NCBI GenBank assembly: GCA_023052935.1
Contig: CM041292.1
Location: forward strand, 170,761,900-170,825,899
Direction: 5' to 3'
DNA length: 64,000 bases
DNA from: Piezodorus guildinii
Taxonomy: Eukaryota; Arthropoda; Insecta; Hemiptera; Pentatomidae
Each line of letters begins with the position of its first letter. Position 1 is the stretch's first letter. The notes beneath the pieces were generated by a model that was given only the letters and a program-made list of their open reading frames with translations, did no database searches and had not been told where the DNA came from. Made by a program: the position numbers and the translations under genes. This document shows positions 36,646-46,958 of the stretch, piece after piece.

Positions 36646-38875
36646 ACCCCCTCCTTAGATGTTTCTCCCCCAGAGCACAATTGCAAAAAGCTGACCCAGT
36701 GATTTCCTCCGATGTAGGTTTTTGTCTTTCCGGGGGTTGAACGGCATCCCATTATGAGATCCAGAGTTGGCAAACTCTCTTCTAAAATTTTCCTGAAAAT
36801 CCCCACTCCGGGCCATCGTACCCACAACCTAACTTCGGGATGGCGAGCTTGGTGACACGCAGTTCCAGAAGCTTTCTCCGCAGGTCTCAAGGGACTCCGG
36901 CGCAGTGTGTCGAAATGTCGGCTTCTGCTCTGATGAACTCTTGGTAACCAAGTAAAACAGGTGCCGGCCTTCATGCTCTTGATGGAGAGGTCTTCCCAAC
37001 TCTTGGTCCCTGGCGTTCCAGCTCTTCAATTCCAGCGAACTTCTTCCTGAAGACCGTCGCAATCCCCCGGGAATCCTCAGATGTTCGGCGACACAATGTG
37101 TTTAGAGCATAGTCTACCGGTAACGAGAATATGTCTCTGTAAACTGTCCTGCGTTACCCTACGGGAGTCTGGCGCCTTAGGATGGGGAGTTAGGTCCTTG
37201 TCGGTGAGGTTCCTCACTTGCTGTTCCTCTGTAGGGCCATGGTTTCCCTTGTATGGAGCCATCGGTTGAAATGGACTACCTTGGGTTTTCCTTTGGGCTG
37301 CTTCCTGATCCTATAGATGACATCATTGATCCTCTTGATGACCTCATACGGTCCGTCCCAGGAGTTTTTGAAGTTTCGGTGAGTAGCCTTGCCTTCTTCG
37401 AGGATCGTGTAGCCAGACCAAGTCTCCAGGTTGGAAGCCACCTTTCTCTGCCTTGATGTCATAACGCTCCTTCATTCTGTCACTTGCTCCCTGGATGTTT
37501 GTGCGAACCTTCTCGTGAATAGTGTTCATTCGCTTCCGTAGGTTCGTGACGTAGTTCTTCTCCGGCGACCTCCTCATCGGCTTGAAACCGAATTTCAGAT
37601 CGCAAGGCAAGCGTAGTTCTCTGCCGAACACGACATTGGCGGGGGTCTGCCCTGTCGTTTCATTAACTGAACTACGATAGGCTAGCAGGAACAGATGAAG
37701 ATATTGGTCCCAGTCTCGCTGATGGTCAGAAACTACCTTGGCCAAATATCGACCCATTGTCCTGTTCATGCGCTCTACCATGCCATCGGACTGAGGGTGA
37801 AGAGGCGTCGTCCTGGTCTTTCGTATTCCTAGAGCCTCGCACATCCTGGTGAAGACTGCCGACTCAAAGTTTCTTCCTTGGTCAGCGTGAAGTTCCATGG
37901 GCACCCCAAACCGACTGACGAGCTGCTTCACGAGAACATCTGCAACCGTGTCGGCCTCCTGATTCGGAAGGGCGTAAGCTTCCACCCACTTTGAAAAATA
38001 ATCCATGGCCACGAGAATATATCGGTTGCCATTATCTGTCACAGGAAAAGGGCCAGCGATGTCTACCGCTATTCTCTCGAATGGTGCTCCCTATGTTGTA
38101 TTTCTTCATAGGTGCCTTCTTTTTCCTTATCGGTCCATTAGAGCGGCACAAGTTGCACACCGCCGGCACCAATCTAACACATCGTCCTTGAGGTTTGCCC
38201 AGTAAAAGCGTTCACGAACCTTTTCTAATGTCCGGTGAACTCCAAGGTGGCCACCAGATGCTCCATCATGTAATTCCCTCAGTACTTCGGGCACTTTAAT
38301 CTTGGTACGATGAGCTGTAGTCTCCGCTGATCTCCCTCTGTGTTCTCCAATGCTCGTTTCAGCAGACCTTTGTCCAGTAGAATGGAGTCCCATTGAGCCC
38401 AATAGGTTTTTATATTTTTCGACATTGGAGCAACATCCTCCAGCTTGGTCTCCTTTGGCCTGATAGCTTCCATTCCCTTATTTGTTTCAAGTCCGGGTCC
38501 TCGTCCTGTTCCTTTGCCAGTTGTGTGTCCTGCCAACCGTCGGTAACGACCGTAGTCCGCAACACTGTTGCTTGCTTTTCTTCTTGTCGAGAACAATGCT
38601 TGCATTCTCCATCACAGGGTCTCCTTGAGAGCGCATCCGCATTCCGGTGACTCGTTCCAGAACGATGAGCAGATTCGAAGTCATATTCCTGAAGGCGCTC
38701 GATCCACCGTGCAACTTGTCCCTCCGGTGACTTGAATCGCAGCAGCCACATTAGAGCTGCGTGGTCCGTTCTCAGTAGAAATCTTCTTCCATACAGGTTA
38801 TTTATGAAAGTGCTCTATGGACTTAACCACTGCCAGAAGCTCTTTCATTGTGACACAGTAGTTGCGTTCTGGAGA
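36646..38875 (-). pseudogene. Second copy of pol 3' half, frameshifted
   Basis: Parallel to 33473-35712 and nearly identical apart from single-base indels. Examples are an extra base near 38873 and 38798, a missing base near 38437, 38303 and 38142, an extra base near 38091 and 37553, and a missing one near 37575. The indels fall mostly in short runs of one base and break the frame into pieces (38751-38410, 38402-38127, 38042-37344, 37262-37077, 36974-36615). RNase H, integrase and macro domain can all still be followed across frames. The macro region is the most damaged. It is either an assembly artefact or a decayed tandem duplicate. Confidence 0.85.
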
Positions 38876-41800
38876 CTGACAGTGCTTTGCTGAAGTACCC
38901 AATAACCTTTTCTTCCCCGTCTTGGAGTTGGGAAAGGACGCTTCCAATAGCAGTGTTGCTGGCATCTGTGTCAAGAATGAACTTGCCCTCGGGACGTGGA
39001 TAGCTTAGAATAGGCGCACTACTCAATTTCTTCTTTAACTCCTCAAATGAAGCCTGACACTCGCGATCCCAAAGAAAAGTCCGTTTTTCCTCAGTGAGCC
39101 TGGTAAGAGGTTTTGCGATGTTGGCGAATCCTTTCACGTACCTCCTGTAGTAGGTGCAGAGTCCGAGGAAACTTCTCACTTGGTGCTTATCTCGAGGTGC
39201 TGGCCAATTGGTGATCGCTGTAATCTTCTCTGGGTCAACAGCAACTCCGTTGTCTGATACAACATGCCCCAGGTAGTTGACTTGCCTTCGGAAGAGATTG
39301 CACTTCTTCGGGTTCAGTTTTAGATTAGCTGCACGCAGCCGTTCGAAGACCCGCTCCAGATTCTCCAGATGGTGAGTGAAGGATTTTCCCAGTACAATGA
39401 TGTCGTCCAAGTAAGCCAGGCATATCTCCCAAGAAAGGCCTCTTAAGACGCTTTCCATCAGCCTCTCGAACGTTGCAGGTGCATTGCAAAGCCCGAATGG
39501 CATTACCGTAAATTGCCAGAGGCCAGTGCCGATTGAAAATGCCGTCTTCTCCTTATCTTCCGGTGCCAATCCAACCTGCCAATATCCACTGCGGAGATCC
39601 AAGGTAGAAAATAGTTTGCAACCCTCTAGTGTGTCCAGCGTGTCGTCAATCCTTGGGAGTGGGTAACTGTCCTTCTTCGTGGCGTTGTTCAAAAGACGGT
39701 AATCTACGCAGAATCTTGTCGTCCCATCTTTCTTTTTCACCAGTACGACAGGAGACATCCATGGGCTACTCGAGGGCTCGATGACACCATCATTCGCCAT
39801 ATCCTTAATAATCTCCTCGGCATCCTTTCGTTTAGCTAGCGGCAGCCTCCTCGGGATCTGTCGGATGGGCTCTGTATCCCCGGTGTCAATTTTGTGCTGG
39901 ACGATGTTCGTTCTACCCCGTGGTCCTGAGCTGATCTCCAAAATGTCCTGCCATCGGGTAATCAATCTCTTCACGATTTCGCTCTGTTCAGGCGAAAGTT
40001 CTCTGCATGATTCCTCCACTAATCCTTTTAATTCTTCGGGTAGTCCTCGTTGCTCGGTGGGGTTGCGTTGTAGCTGTCGGACTACTGAGGTAGCGGCCGT
40101 ACATTCTCCGACTGGTGTTCCTCTCTTTAGTGTCACCGGGAAGCTGTTCAGATTCATCAGTCGGATTGGGGTGGTATGTCCGACCTTGATGAGAGACCTT
40201 GCAACCAGAACACCGCGTCCGACTTCCTGCTCCTCGTGCTTCCCAGGTTCAAGTAGAAGACATTGACCCTCCGGTAGTCGTCCATTGATCGTCCCATGCG
40301 TCAGAATTTGACTCCGTGCAGGTAAAGTGGTGTCTTCTAGTAGGAGTACTCGTGCATAGAGGTCCTTTCCCTGCCGAAGGATGACCTCTTCGTCTCCCAG
40401 CGTCATCACACCTCTCGACATGTCCAGCTTGATCCCGTATTTGATCATCAAGTCCATGCCGAAGATGACTTCCTCGTCTATTTCCGCCACGAGAACGCGG
40501 TGCTCTAGACGTTGGCCCCCGATGAAGAAAGTGGCAACTGTCTCCCCGTAGACCTCGGCTGGCTGTCCTGTGACTGTCCGTAACGCCCAAATGGTAGGTG
40601 ATATCTTCTTAGCGTTAACTGCCTTCGGGTTCAGTATTGTCATGGTTGCGCCGGTATCCAGCAGAAAACTCCGCAGCTGCCCGTTCACCATTCCATCCAC
40701 ATAAAAACTATTTGTCTTGCTCCCTATTGTCGCGATTCTCACGGCGACCCTGGGGTCTTCGATGCTACGGGTTGACAGTTGCCCCTTCCCATCAACCCTC
40801 CTTAGTTTTCCTGTGGCTTTTTCCGGCTTCCTGGTAGGACACTTGCTTCTGGGGTGTCCAAGTTGACCGCAGCTCCAACAGCGTATCTCATTTTTGCGTG
40901 TCCTGAGGGCTTCCAAAACCTTTGTTACTATGCCCTCGATGGTGGAGGCCGCGTTATGCTCCGCTTCTGCCGCTCGAACTCGTGCATGTCCACGGACTGA
41001 CTGCCTGACAGCCTCGAATTCCATGGCCTGCGACAATGCATCGCCCAAAGTCTTAGGGCGTGCGAGTTTCACTGCCTGTTGGGTTTCCGGGTCTCGAAGT
41101 CCATCCAGGAATTTGTCGGTAGCCAAGCTCTCGTAGACGTCGTCGGTGACTGTTGGGTAGGCATTCCTCACTAGCCGGGCGATATCTGCTTCAAATTCCT
41201 GCAGCGTCTCGTTGGTCTTCTGGACCCTGTTCTTTAACTGGGAACGGTATAGTTGGTCCATGTGGCGATGGCCGAAACGCATCTTCAGTCTTCTTATCAG
41301 CTCACCGTAGTTGCACCGCTCCGACATGGGCATCCCCTGTAGCACTCCTAAGGCGTCTCCACGCAAGGCTAGGCACAACGCTGATGCTTGCGTCTCCTTT
41401 GACCACCCGTGGATCGAAGCCGCTGTCTCGAAGAGAGTCATGTAGTCCTCCCACGGCGTCTTCCCGTCGAACAATGGGATGGTGTTGTGCGTTGGTGGCA
41501 TTCCAGCATTGGCGGAGGGAATGGTGTTGTGAGGGCTTCTCTCAGAGGGTTGGTCGGTGTCGATTGTCGGTGGGTTGCTCATACGTTCTTCTAGAGCTTC
41601 TATTCTTACCCTAAGTTCATTTTCTACTGAATCGACTTTTTCTCCTAATCTAGATTCTACATCAGCTAACTTATTATCTACACTTTCCATTAACTTAGTT
41701 TCTAAATTGCCTAACTTAGACTCCAATGTATTTTTAACAGTACTTAATTCAGTTTTAAAAGTTGCAGACAACTTACTGAAATCATTTTCAAACGTAATCT

Positions 41801-41960
41801 CATCTGGATTTTCCCCTGAATCAACAAAAAATTGGCGCAAGCGTTGTTGCAGTACTGATTTCGTTCCGGAAGTATCCAGATCTCGTTCTTCTAACTCCCG
41901 TCTTAAGTCTGCAACTTTTAAATCATTCAGTCTAACACTCTGAGAAGTCATTTTCCACAC
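38823..41960 (-). CDS. Gag-Pol N-terminal part: SAP, Gag, protease, RT, RNase H start
   Basis: 1045 codons from ATG at 41960, 75 bp inside the 5' LTR edge; a second Met at residue 4 is an alternative. Residues 9-45 look like a SAP DNA-binding motif (LKVADLRRELEERDLDTSG). About 60-125 is a coiled coil. About 160-320 is a Ty3-type Gag capsid. A CCHC knuckle (C-x2-C-x4-H-x4-C) lies at 361-374. The protease motif LLDTGAT has its catalytic Asp at 435. Reverse transcriptase spans about 700-880, with YLDD at 850-853. RNase H begins near 985. The frame is lost about residue 1028 by a one-base insertion near 38873, inside the duplicated block; the last residues are therefore not native. The undamaged continuation is at 36083-33450. 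It makes the virus-like core, matures it and copies the RNA. Confidence 0.93.
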   Translation of the reverse strand: MWKMTSQSVRLNDLKVADLRRELEERDLDTSGTKSVLQQRLRQFFVDSGENPDEITFENDFSKLSATFKTELSTVKNTLESKLGNLETKLMESVDNKLADVESRLGEKVDSVENELRVRIEALEERMSNPPTIDTDQPSERSPHNTIPSANAGMPPTHNTIPLFDGKTPWEDYMTLFETAASIHGWSKETQASALCLALRGDALGVLQGMPMSERCNYGELIRRLKMRFGHRHMDQLYRSQLKNRVQKTNETLQEFEADIARLVRNAYPTVTDDVYESLATDKFLDGLRDPETQQAVKLARPKTLGDALSQAMEFEAVRQSVRGHARVRAAEAEHNAASTIEGIVTKVLEALRTRKNEIRCWSCGQLGHPRSKCPTRKPEKATGKLRRVDGKGQLSTRSIEDPRVAVRIATIGSKTNSFYVDGMVNGQLRSFLLDTGATMTILNPKAVNAKKISPTIWALRTVTGQPAEVYGETVATFFIGGQRLEHRVLVAEIDEEVIFGMDLMIKYGIKLDMSRGVMTLGDEEVILRQGKDLYARVLLLEDTTLPARSQILTHGTINGRLPEGQCLLLEPGKHEEQEVGRGVLVARSLIKVGHTTPIRLMNLNSFPVTLKRGTPVGECTAATSVVRQLQRNPTEQRGLPEELKGLVEESCRELSPEQSEIVKRLITRWQDILEISSGPRGRTNIVQHKIDTGDTEPIRQIPRRLPLAKRKDAEEIIKDMANDGVIEPSSSPWMSPVVLVKKKDGTTRFCVDYRLLNNATKKDSYPLPRIDDTLDTLEGCKLFSTLDLRSGYWQVGLAPEDKEKTAFSIGTGLWQFTVMPFGLCNAPATFERLMESVLRGLSWEICLAYLDDIIVLGKSFTHHLENLERVFERLRAANLKLNPKKCNLFRRQVNYLGHVVSDNGVAVDPEKITAITNWPAPRDKHQVRSFLGLCTYYRRYVKGFANIAKPLTRLTEEKRTFLWDRECQASFEELKKKLSSAPILSYPRPEGKFILDTDASNTAIGSVLSQLQDGEEKVIGYFSKALSVSRTQLLCHNERASGSG

Positions 41961-42014
41961 AGTAGCCCAATAATTACAAAAACAAGAAAACCAAAATTAT
42001 AACCATTTACAATG

Positions 42015-42032
42015 ATCCCACAGCTGCCACCA
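42015..42032 (-). other. Primer-binding site, tRNA 3' end complement
   Basis: Three bases inside the 5' LTR the minus strand begins TGG. The plus-strand sequence ATCCCACAGCTGCCACCA has tRNA 3' layout: end of T-loop, 5-nt T-stem, 7-nt acceptor strand, discriminator A, CCA. A leucine tRNA is my best guess from the CCCAC...GCTGCC pattern. Confidence 0.75.
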
Positions 42033-42035
42033 AAT

Positions 42036-42597
42036 TGTTACGGGCTACGGGGTGTGAGAAATGAACTACTCCAGTTTACAAATTACAGATGTTTATTAAT
42101 ACAGAAAACACAAATACAAAGGGATTACTAACCACTATATTAACAATAATAATGGAATTACCAGCTTACTACTAAACAGTATACATATAAAATCAGGTAT
42201 TCCTAACAATTAAACTACTTACGTAAATTTATACAATATGCTAGATTTATTCTAAAACTTACAACTATAAGTTATATATAAACTACAGTCTTCTAATTTC
42301 CCACCGACCGGTTATCACAATACTGACACACAGTTTCACTACACTGTCACACTGTCACGAACGGTTCACTGTCACTGTTCACTGATACATCACAGATGCT
42401 TGTTGGGCCGGATTAGGACTGACTCACCCAGGCTTAGGGGACCGCTATTTGTACCAGCGCCGAATCTTCTAGACCCGGGCGCAGGTAAGGCGGGTGGGCC
42501 TTTCCAGGCACTTCGAGGACTGTCCAGGTCCAGAAGTCTCTAGCCTCATCTAGGCCCCTCCAGGCGTGGTCCACCCGTCATTGTCTTGACCGTAGCA
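42036..42597 (-). repeat. 5' LTR
   Basis: 562 bp, same length and apparently same sequence as 32908-33469. It supplies promoter and transcript start for the minus-strand element. Confidence 0.95.
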
Positions 42598-42601
42598 ATA
42601 T
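42598..42601. other. Target-site duplication, right (ATAT)
   Basis: Equal to the four bases before the left LTR. Confidence 0.75.
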
Positions 42602-42746
42602 TATCTTATTAGCATTGACAAAAAACATGTGAAAATAAATGTTGAACGAATTTGATAAACAACTAAATCAGAAAAGAGACAAAATATTTTTTTTAAAGTA
42701 ACGATTTGAACATTTAACAGTAATATATATGTACGAGTATAATGAA

Positions 42747-43022
42747 GGGAAGCTCGTGGCTGAGTGGCTAGCGCGCTAGTCTCTCATGCTAAAGTTGTGA
42801 GTTCGAATCCCAGTCCCGGAGGGGCTTTTTTATAAGGATGTAATTATATGGGAATTCACTCACAAACTCTCCCCCGAGTATGTGAGACCCGTGAGCCAAA
42901 TGGTGGCCACTATCAAAATTAGGCGTAGGGAGTGGTGAATCTACCCTAAAAATTTCATCGAGAAACGCGAGTGTAATCTCCTGCGAAGGCCTGTACGGCC
43001 TGTCGCGCCAATGAAAAAAAAA
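42747..43022 (+). mobile_element. tRNA-derived SINE, family 6
   Basis: Well-preserved tRNA-like head: A-box 'tggctgagtggctagcgcg' and B-box 'gagttcgaatcccag'. The body contains 'gtgagacccgtgagccaaa' and 'ggcctgtacggcctg', and it ends in an A run at about 43013-43023. It lies inside the right half of Helentron-like copy D. A serine-like tRNA ancestor is possible. It is not a functional tRNA because sequence after the T-arm continues as SINE body. Confidence 0.85.
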
Positions 43023-43251
43023 ATAGATGTTTAATGTATTGTTGGGAAGGTTAAGATTTTAGAACAAATATTTCCTTATGCACAAAATTGTAAAAGTTGT
43101 AGATGATAATATAATACATTATTTACTAAAACACATATTTCTATCAAAACTCAATATAATTCGTTAACCTTTTTTCATATCTGACTTTAATTAAAAGTTG
43201 CTAAATTGGTTTTAACAAAGGAGGTAAGTGAAAATCGTGTGTTGCCCGCAC

Positions 43252-43930
43252 TAGTTTCTAAACCTATTTTTCATTAATAGCTTTGCGCAAGGAATGGGTA
43301 AATTTTCTTTTATATTTTATTTCATAATAAGTGTTACTAATTAATCTATTCTATGTCATTTAATATACTCCGGTGGTTACGTAACATTCATATAACCGTA
43401 AGTAAAAAAAAAAAAATCAGTTGTGTTGCGTGCATCACACAGGTTTCACGTGCTGCTACTAGAAGTAAACATTTACCCTTGAATCCTGTTGAAATATATA
43501 TCCTACTGCACCAACTACTAGTGGATTCAAGGGGAGAAGGGAGAGAAGCTTTCGGACTGATTACTAACCCTAAATAAATAATTTTTAAAGCGTCACTTGT
43601 TCATCAATATAAAAATAAATAGTTAAATACTCAACAACTTAACTGTACGCGTTTTTCATCTCAGGTCTTTTATTTTTGTGACTTAAATACATTTTATTTT
43701 TTCATTCTTTCTATCAATCTATTGGTAATTTTAGTTTTTGAGCTAGACTATTTTCACACATACAGGAAACTTGGTAAACATTCTAATTTGATGGAAGCAA
43801 TGTTCTACAAAGCATGTCTTTAATGTTCATGTTTCTTTTTACTTTCCCAGACTAAAGAATTTCAATGCACGGTTTTATACACTGCTGATAGCCCTAGAAA
43901 ATCGCATAGAAGGTAGATTGGTGGTCTCGA
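43252..43930. other. Intergenic, nothing recognised
   Basis: The small frame at 43353-43577 lacks motifs. No repeats matching elsewhere were seen. Confidence 0.4.
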
Positions 43931-43956
43931 GAATGTGTCAGGAACCCAGATATTCC

Positions 43957-44021
43957 AGTTATACCCAGATATTGTTATTTGGAAATAATAAACCATTGTG
44001 TTATAATTTGCGGCGTTTTTA
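43957..44021 (+). repeat. 70-bp dispersed repeat end, copy 2
   Basis: Matches 11283-11351, 46524-46590 and 60300-60364 ('cagttatacccagatattg', then 'gaaataataaaccattgtg'). Confidence 0.7.
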
Positions 44022-45179
44022 AATATTAAAAGTAAAATTATTACGTATTAAAACTTTCCCTTGATGAATACTGTAATGAAGATGATGGAAATTACTAATA
44101 AAAATAATTATATATAATAAAGTTAAAAAATTGTGTCATCCTGTAATTAATTAACTCATCCATCACCCTAGTAGCAAATGAAATATCGATTTGCACAATG
44201 CTTACCTTGTTAAGGTAATGCTATGATATTTTATTTTAACCTTTTCGGATTCAGATAAAAGCGAAATATATACCAATATTGTAATTTATCATGTCTTATC
44301 TCTCATTTTTCCTATTTTTCTAGAAAGCCGAAGATCTACATCTATGTATATGTATATTTGTCAAATAGTTCATTTATTAATTATTAGCTACTATTTGTAT
44401 GACCAATACTATTTTTTACAACTCTACAATCATCCTATAGTACTCTTTTCTAATTGAAAACGTTTTTCTTACAACCCATCAATAATTATATAGATAGCGT
44501 ATGTTACGACAACTTTTAAAATATTTTGTATTAGATCTTTAGCCTTACGATCTTAATAAATTTGTAATTCATTCAATATTAATCGATGATATTAAATAAT
44601 AATTTATTGATAATATCGATAGCTAAACATTAAAAAAAAAATTCTATACTAGGCTAGGGTAAGTAAAGAATTAGGCTGAATCGGTTTCCCCCTTTCTATG
44701 TCGATATTTTCTCAAATAAATACCAAGTGTTTAGCACAACTCGGTGATTATCGAACTGTGAGAGAGAAATCTAAATGTTTACATAAATATTATTCAAGTT
44801 ATTTCATAGGTTCTGTTTTCGTTATTATACAAAATGGTTTGTTTTTCCCAATTATATTATTTGACTTGTTAGGAAATTTCTCGCTGACTTACTAATTGTA
44901 AATTTATTTTATGAGAACAAACAGTTTAAATAACGTCAAGTTTTAAGATAAAACATTTTTAAGTTGTTCTCACGCAGATATAAAAAATCTGGTGCTGACT
45001 ACATACGACTTCCATTTACCTAGGTTGAGAATATCAATTTAAGAACTCAATTTACATTACAATTTAAGTGTTAACAATATCATCTAAAGTAGGAAGTATA
45101 TTTTGTTCAATAAATAAACAGCTAATTGATGAAAAATAGCCTTAATCATCTTTTTTTTAATTTTAAATAAATATTTAAA
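44022..45179. other. Intergenic, nothing recognised
   Basis: Very AT-rich; the frame at 44698-44895 is unsupported. Confidence 0.4.
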
Positions 45180-45430
45180 TATTTATTATTGAATGTGTAA
45201 TAACTATTATACTAATTTATTGCTATGTTGCTATATCATCTTGGTATCTATTTCTGGTTTTACATTAAGAATTTGTAAATATTTAAGAAAGAACATTTTT
45301 CTAAACTTAGACAGTTAACTGTTTAGAAATTAGTCTGCATTGGTTAGAAACACGTAACCGAAAATCCCGAATCTCGATCTGCTAGCTTATCAGATAATAT
45401 TTAAATCGGAACATAAGCGCAGTTCTTCGT
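45180..45430 (+). repeat. Dispersed repeat pair, copy 1
   Basis: Shares 'cattggttagaaacacgt', 'tcccgaatctcgatctgc' and 'aagcgcagttcttcgtttc' with 48200-48365. Class unknown; no coding capacity. Confidence 0.6.
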
Positions 45431-46019
45431 TTCGTGAAAAAGTAATTTACTTTAAAAAGATTTTATGTCAAAGAAACTATTGCGGTTTTTCCGCTTAATG
45501 TTTCTGCTAGAGTTTGTCATTTCTCTCATTTTAGTTTTCAGTTCACACTTCCTGTAGGTATTGTATAATATATTCTTTATACTGGCTCTATCTTTCATTG
45601 CCTATCCACAGCCTCACCTGTTGAAGGCTCGAGAGTGAACCAGAGTTAAAACTTAAATGGACCTGATCTTGAGAGCTCTTGGCTATCGACCACATAACCC
45701 TCGCCCGGCTTACCTTGTAACTTGCTCTATCCTCTCTCTTTCACTACTGCTATATATTCTCACCGCAGAGTATGACGTTCTTCTTTAGTGCCTTGTTGAA
45801 AAAAAAAAATAGGCACAATATATTATACTTTCAATAAATAATGGATATATCTCTTTCAAGATATAATTTGTTTTAAAATTTATTTCATGAATTTCATTAA
45901 ATCACTTTCTGAAATATTTTGCTTTGTTGCTTACTACAAGACAAGATATATAAGAATTAATCAGTCTAGACAAATTCATTTATGTCTTTATTATAAAAAT
46001 ATTCTAGTTTATTATTTTC
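45431..46019. other. Intergenic, GC-richer patch only
   Basis: 45590-45790 is less AT-rich than its surroundings. I see no tRNA boxes, coding signature or match elsewhere in the window. Confidence 0.4.
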
Positions 46020-46590
46020 AATGATGAACCTTTTTAATCGACCGAACAAATAAAAAATATTACCCCTGCCCTCTCAAAATTTGAGGGTTTACGTTTCAAG
46101 ATACGTAGAATCCGAACAACCAAATCCGTTTGTCCGAAAGCAGGAGCAAGTTTTTTAATAATTTGCCACAAAAATATTGGGGCATGCATCGATGATCTTA
46201 ACACCTAGATGTTGATATCATCTGGCAATTTTTAAAATGGTGCCCTATTAAAAGTGATTTAATTCAATAACTCAATTATTTGTGAAGAAGATTAAGATTT
46301 GTGAACAAAATTATTAGTGTTTTTTAAACTAAGAAACCGTGAATATTTTTTTTTGTTTTACGCATAAATACGCCCATAACTCAGTTATTTTTGAAGATAG
46401 AGAAACATACGACTATGTATAGAGTTTTAGAATCAGTAATGCGCTATAAACAGAAAAAGAAAAAAAAAAGTTGATCTATATAAGTATTTAAGCCATAAAT
46501 TATAATAATCAGCAGCTATATAAGCAGTTATACCCTAATATATTTATTTGGAAATAATAAACCATGATGTAATAATTTGTAGCGTTTTTT
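46020..46590 (+). repeat. Dispersed repeat with conserved 70-bp 3' end, copy 3
   Basis: The left part ('gaacctttttaatcgaccg' near 46026) matches 59845 ('gaaccctttcaatcgaacg'). The right end 46524-46590 matches the shared 70-bp block. It is a non-coding mobile element of unknown class, about 550 bp. Confidence 0.55.
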
Positions 46591-46956
46591 ACAGCTATGC
46601 GTCAATTAATTATGTATTATAATTTGATAGACATTTATTTGAAACATGCTCATATCCTGTTTCGCTGTTAAAAAATAAAGTTTGTTTATAAAATATTTAC
46701 TGTATTTTTTACTGAAGAAAATACCGTATTGGCCCCTGATACCCTGATTTGTCTAAACGTCTACAAAAACAATGATTTTTTATATTAAATTATTATTACT
46801 TCGATTCAAGGCCCATTTTTGGGGTATGATTATTATTAACTTTATTAATAGTCAGATAATTATAATTGTTTTAACAATTAAGTTACTAAAAGAACAAACG
46901 TTTCCGGACTCTAAGATACCATTCCCGCTTTTGTTGTCTCACGTAGTCGGGTGTAA
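46591..46956. other. Intergenic, nothing recognised
   Basis: AT-rich. The 67-codon frame ending at 46975 is chance sequence running into the mariner terminus. Confidence 0.4.
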
Positions 46957-46958
46957 TA

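Larger units (their letters stand above)
32908..42597 (-). mobile_element. Ty3/gypsy LTR retrotransposon with macro domain
   Basis: The element reads right to left. In order: 5' LTR (42597-42036), primer-binding site (42032-42015), gag-pol beginning at 41960, 3' half of pol with integrase and macro domain (36083-33450), polypurine tract and 3' LTR (33469-32908). Gag and Pol share one frame with no programmed shift visible. LTRs of equal length that look identical on reading, plus a clean ATAT target duplication, indicate a recent insertion. The block 36084-39251 repeats sequence found at 32578-36083, which separates the two halves of gag-pol in the assembly. Without that block the element would be about 6.5 kb, a normal size. 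The internal region is markedly GC-richer than the flanks. Clade within Ty3/gypsy is not assigned. Confidence 0.95.
42598..43251 (+). mobile_element. Helentron-like element copy D, right half
   Basis: Continues the copy begun at 32547 and ends with 'gtaagtgaaaatcgtgtgt' and 'tgcccgcac', as in copy B. It is itself interrupted by a SINE at about 42747-43022. Confidence 0.75.

Noticed and set aside
36615..36974. 119-codon frame as a separate macro-domain gene
   Set aside because: It is a frameshifted piece of the noisy second copy of pol, not an independent gene.
33481..42000. Numerous open frames of 60-160 codons on both strands inside the LTR retrotransposon
   Set aside because: They overlap the long gag-pol frame or its frameshifted copy in other frames and carry no motifs; they are shadows of GC-richer coding DNA.
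42750..42825. Possible functional tRNA gene with good A and B boxes
   Set aside because: Sequence continues as a SINE body with an A tail and the cloverleaf is imperfect; the same applies to the heads near 3270, 9005, 9480, 16440 and 19600.
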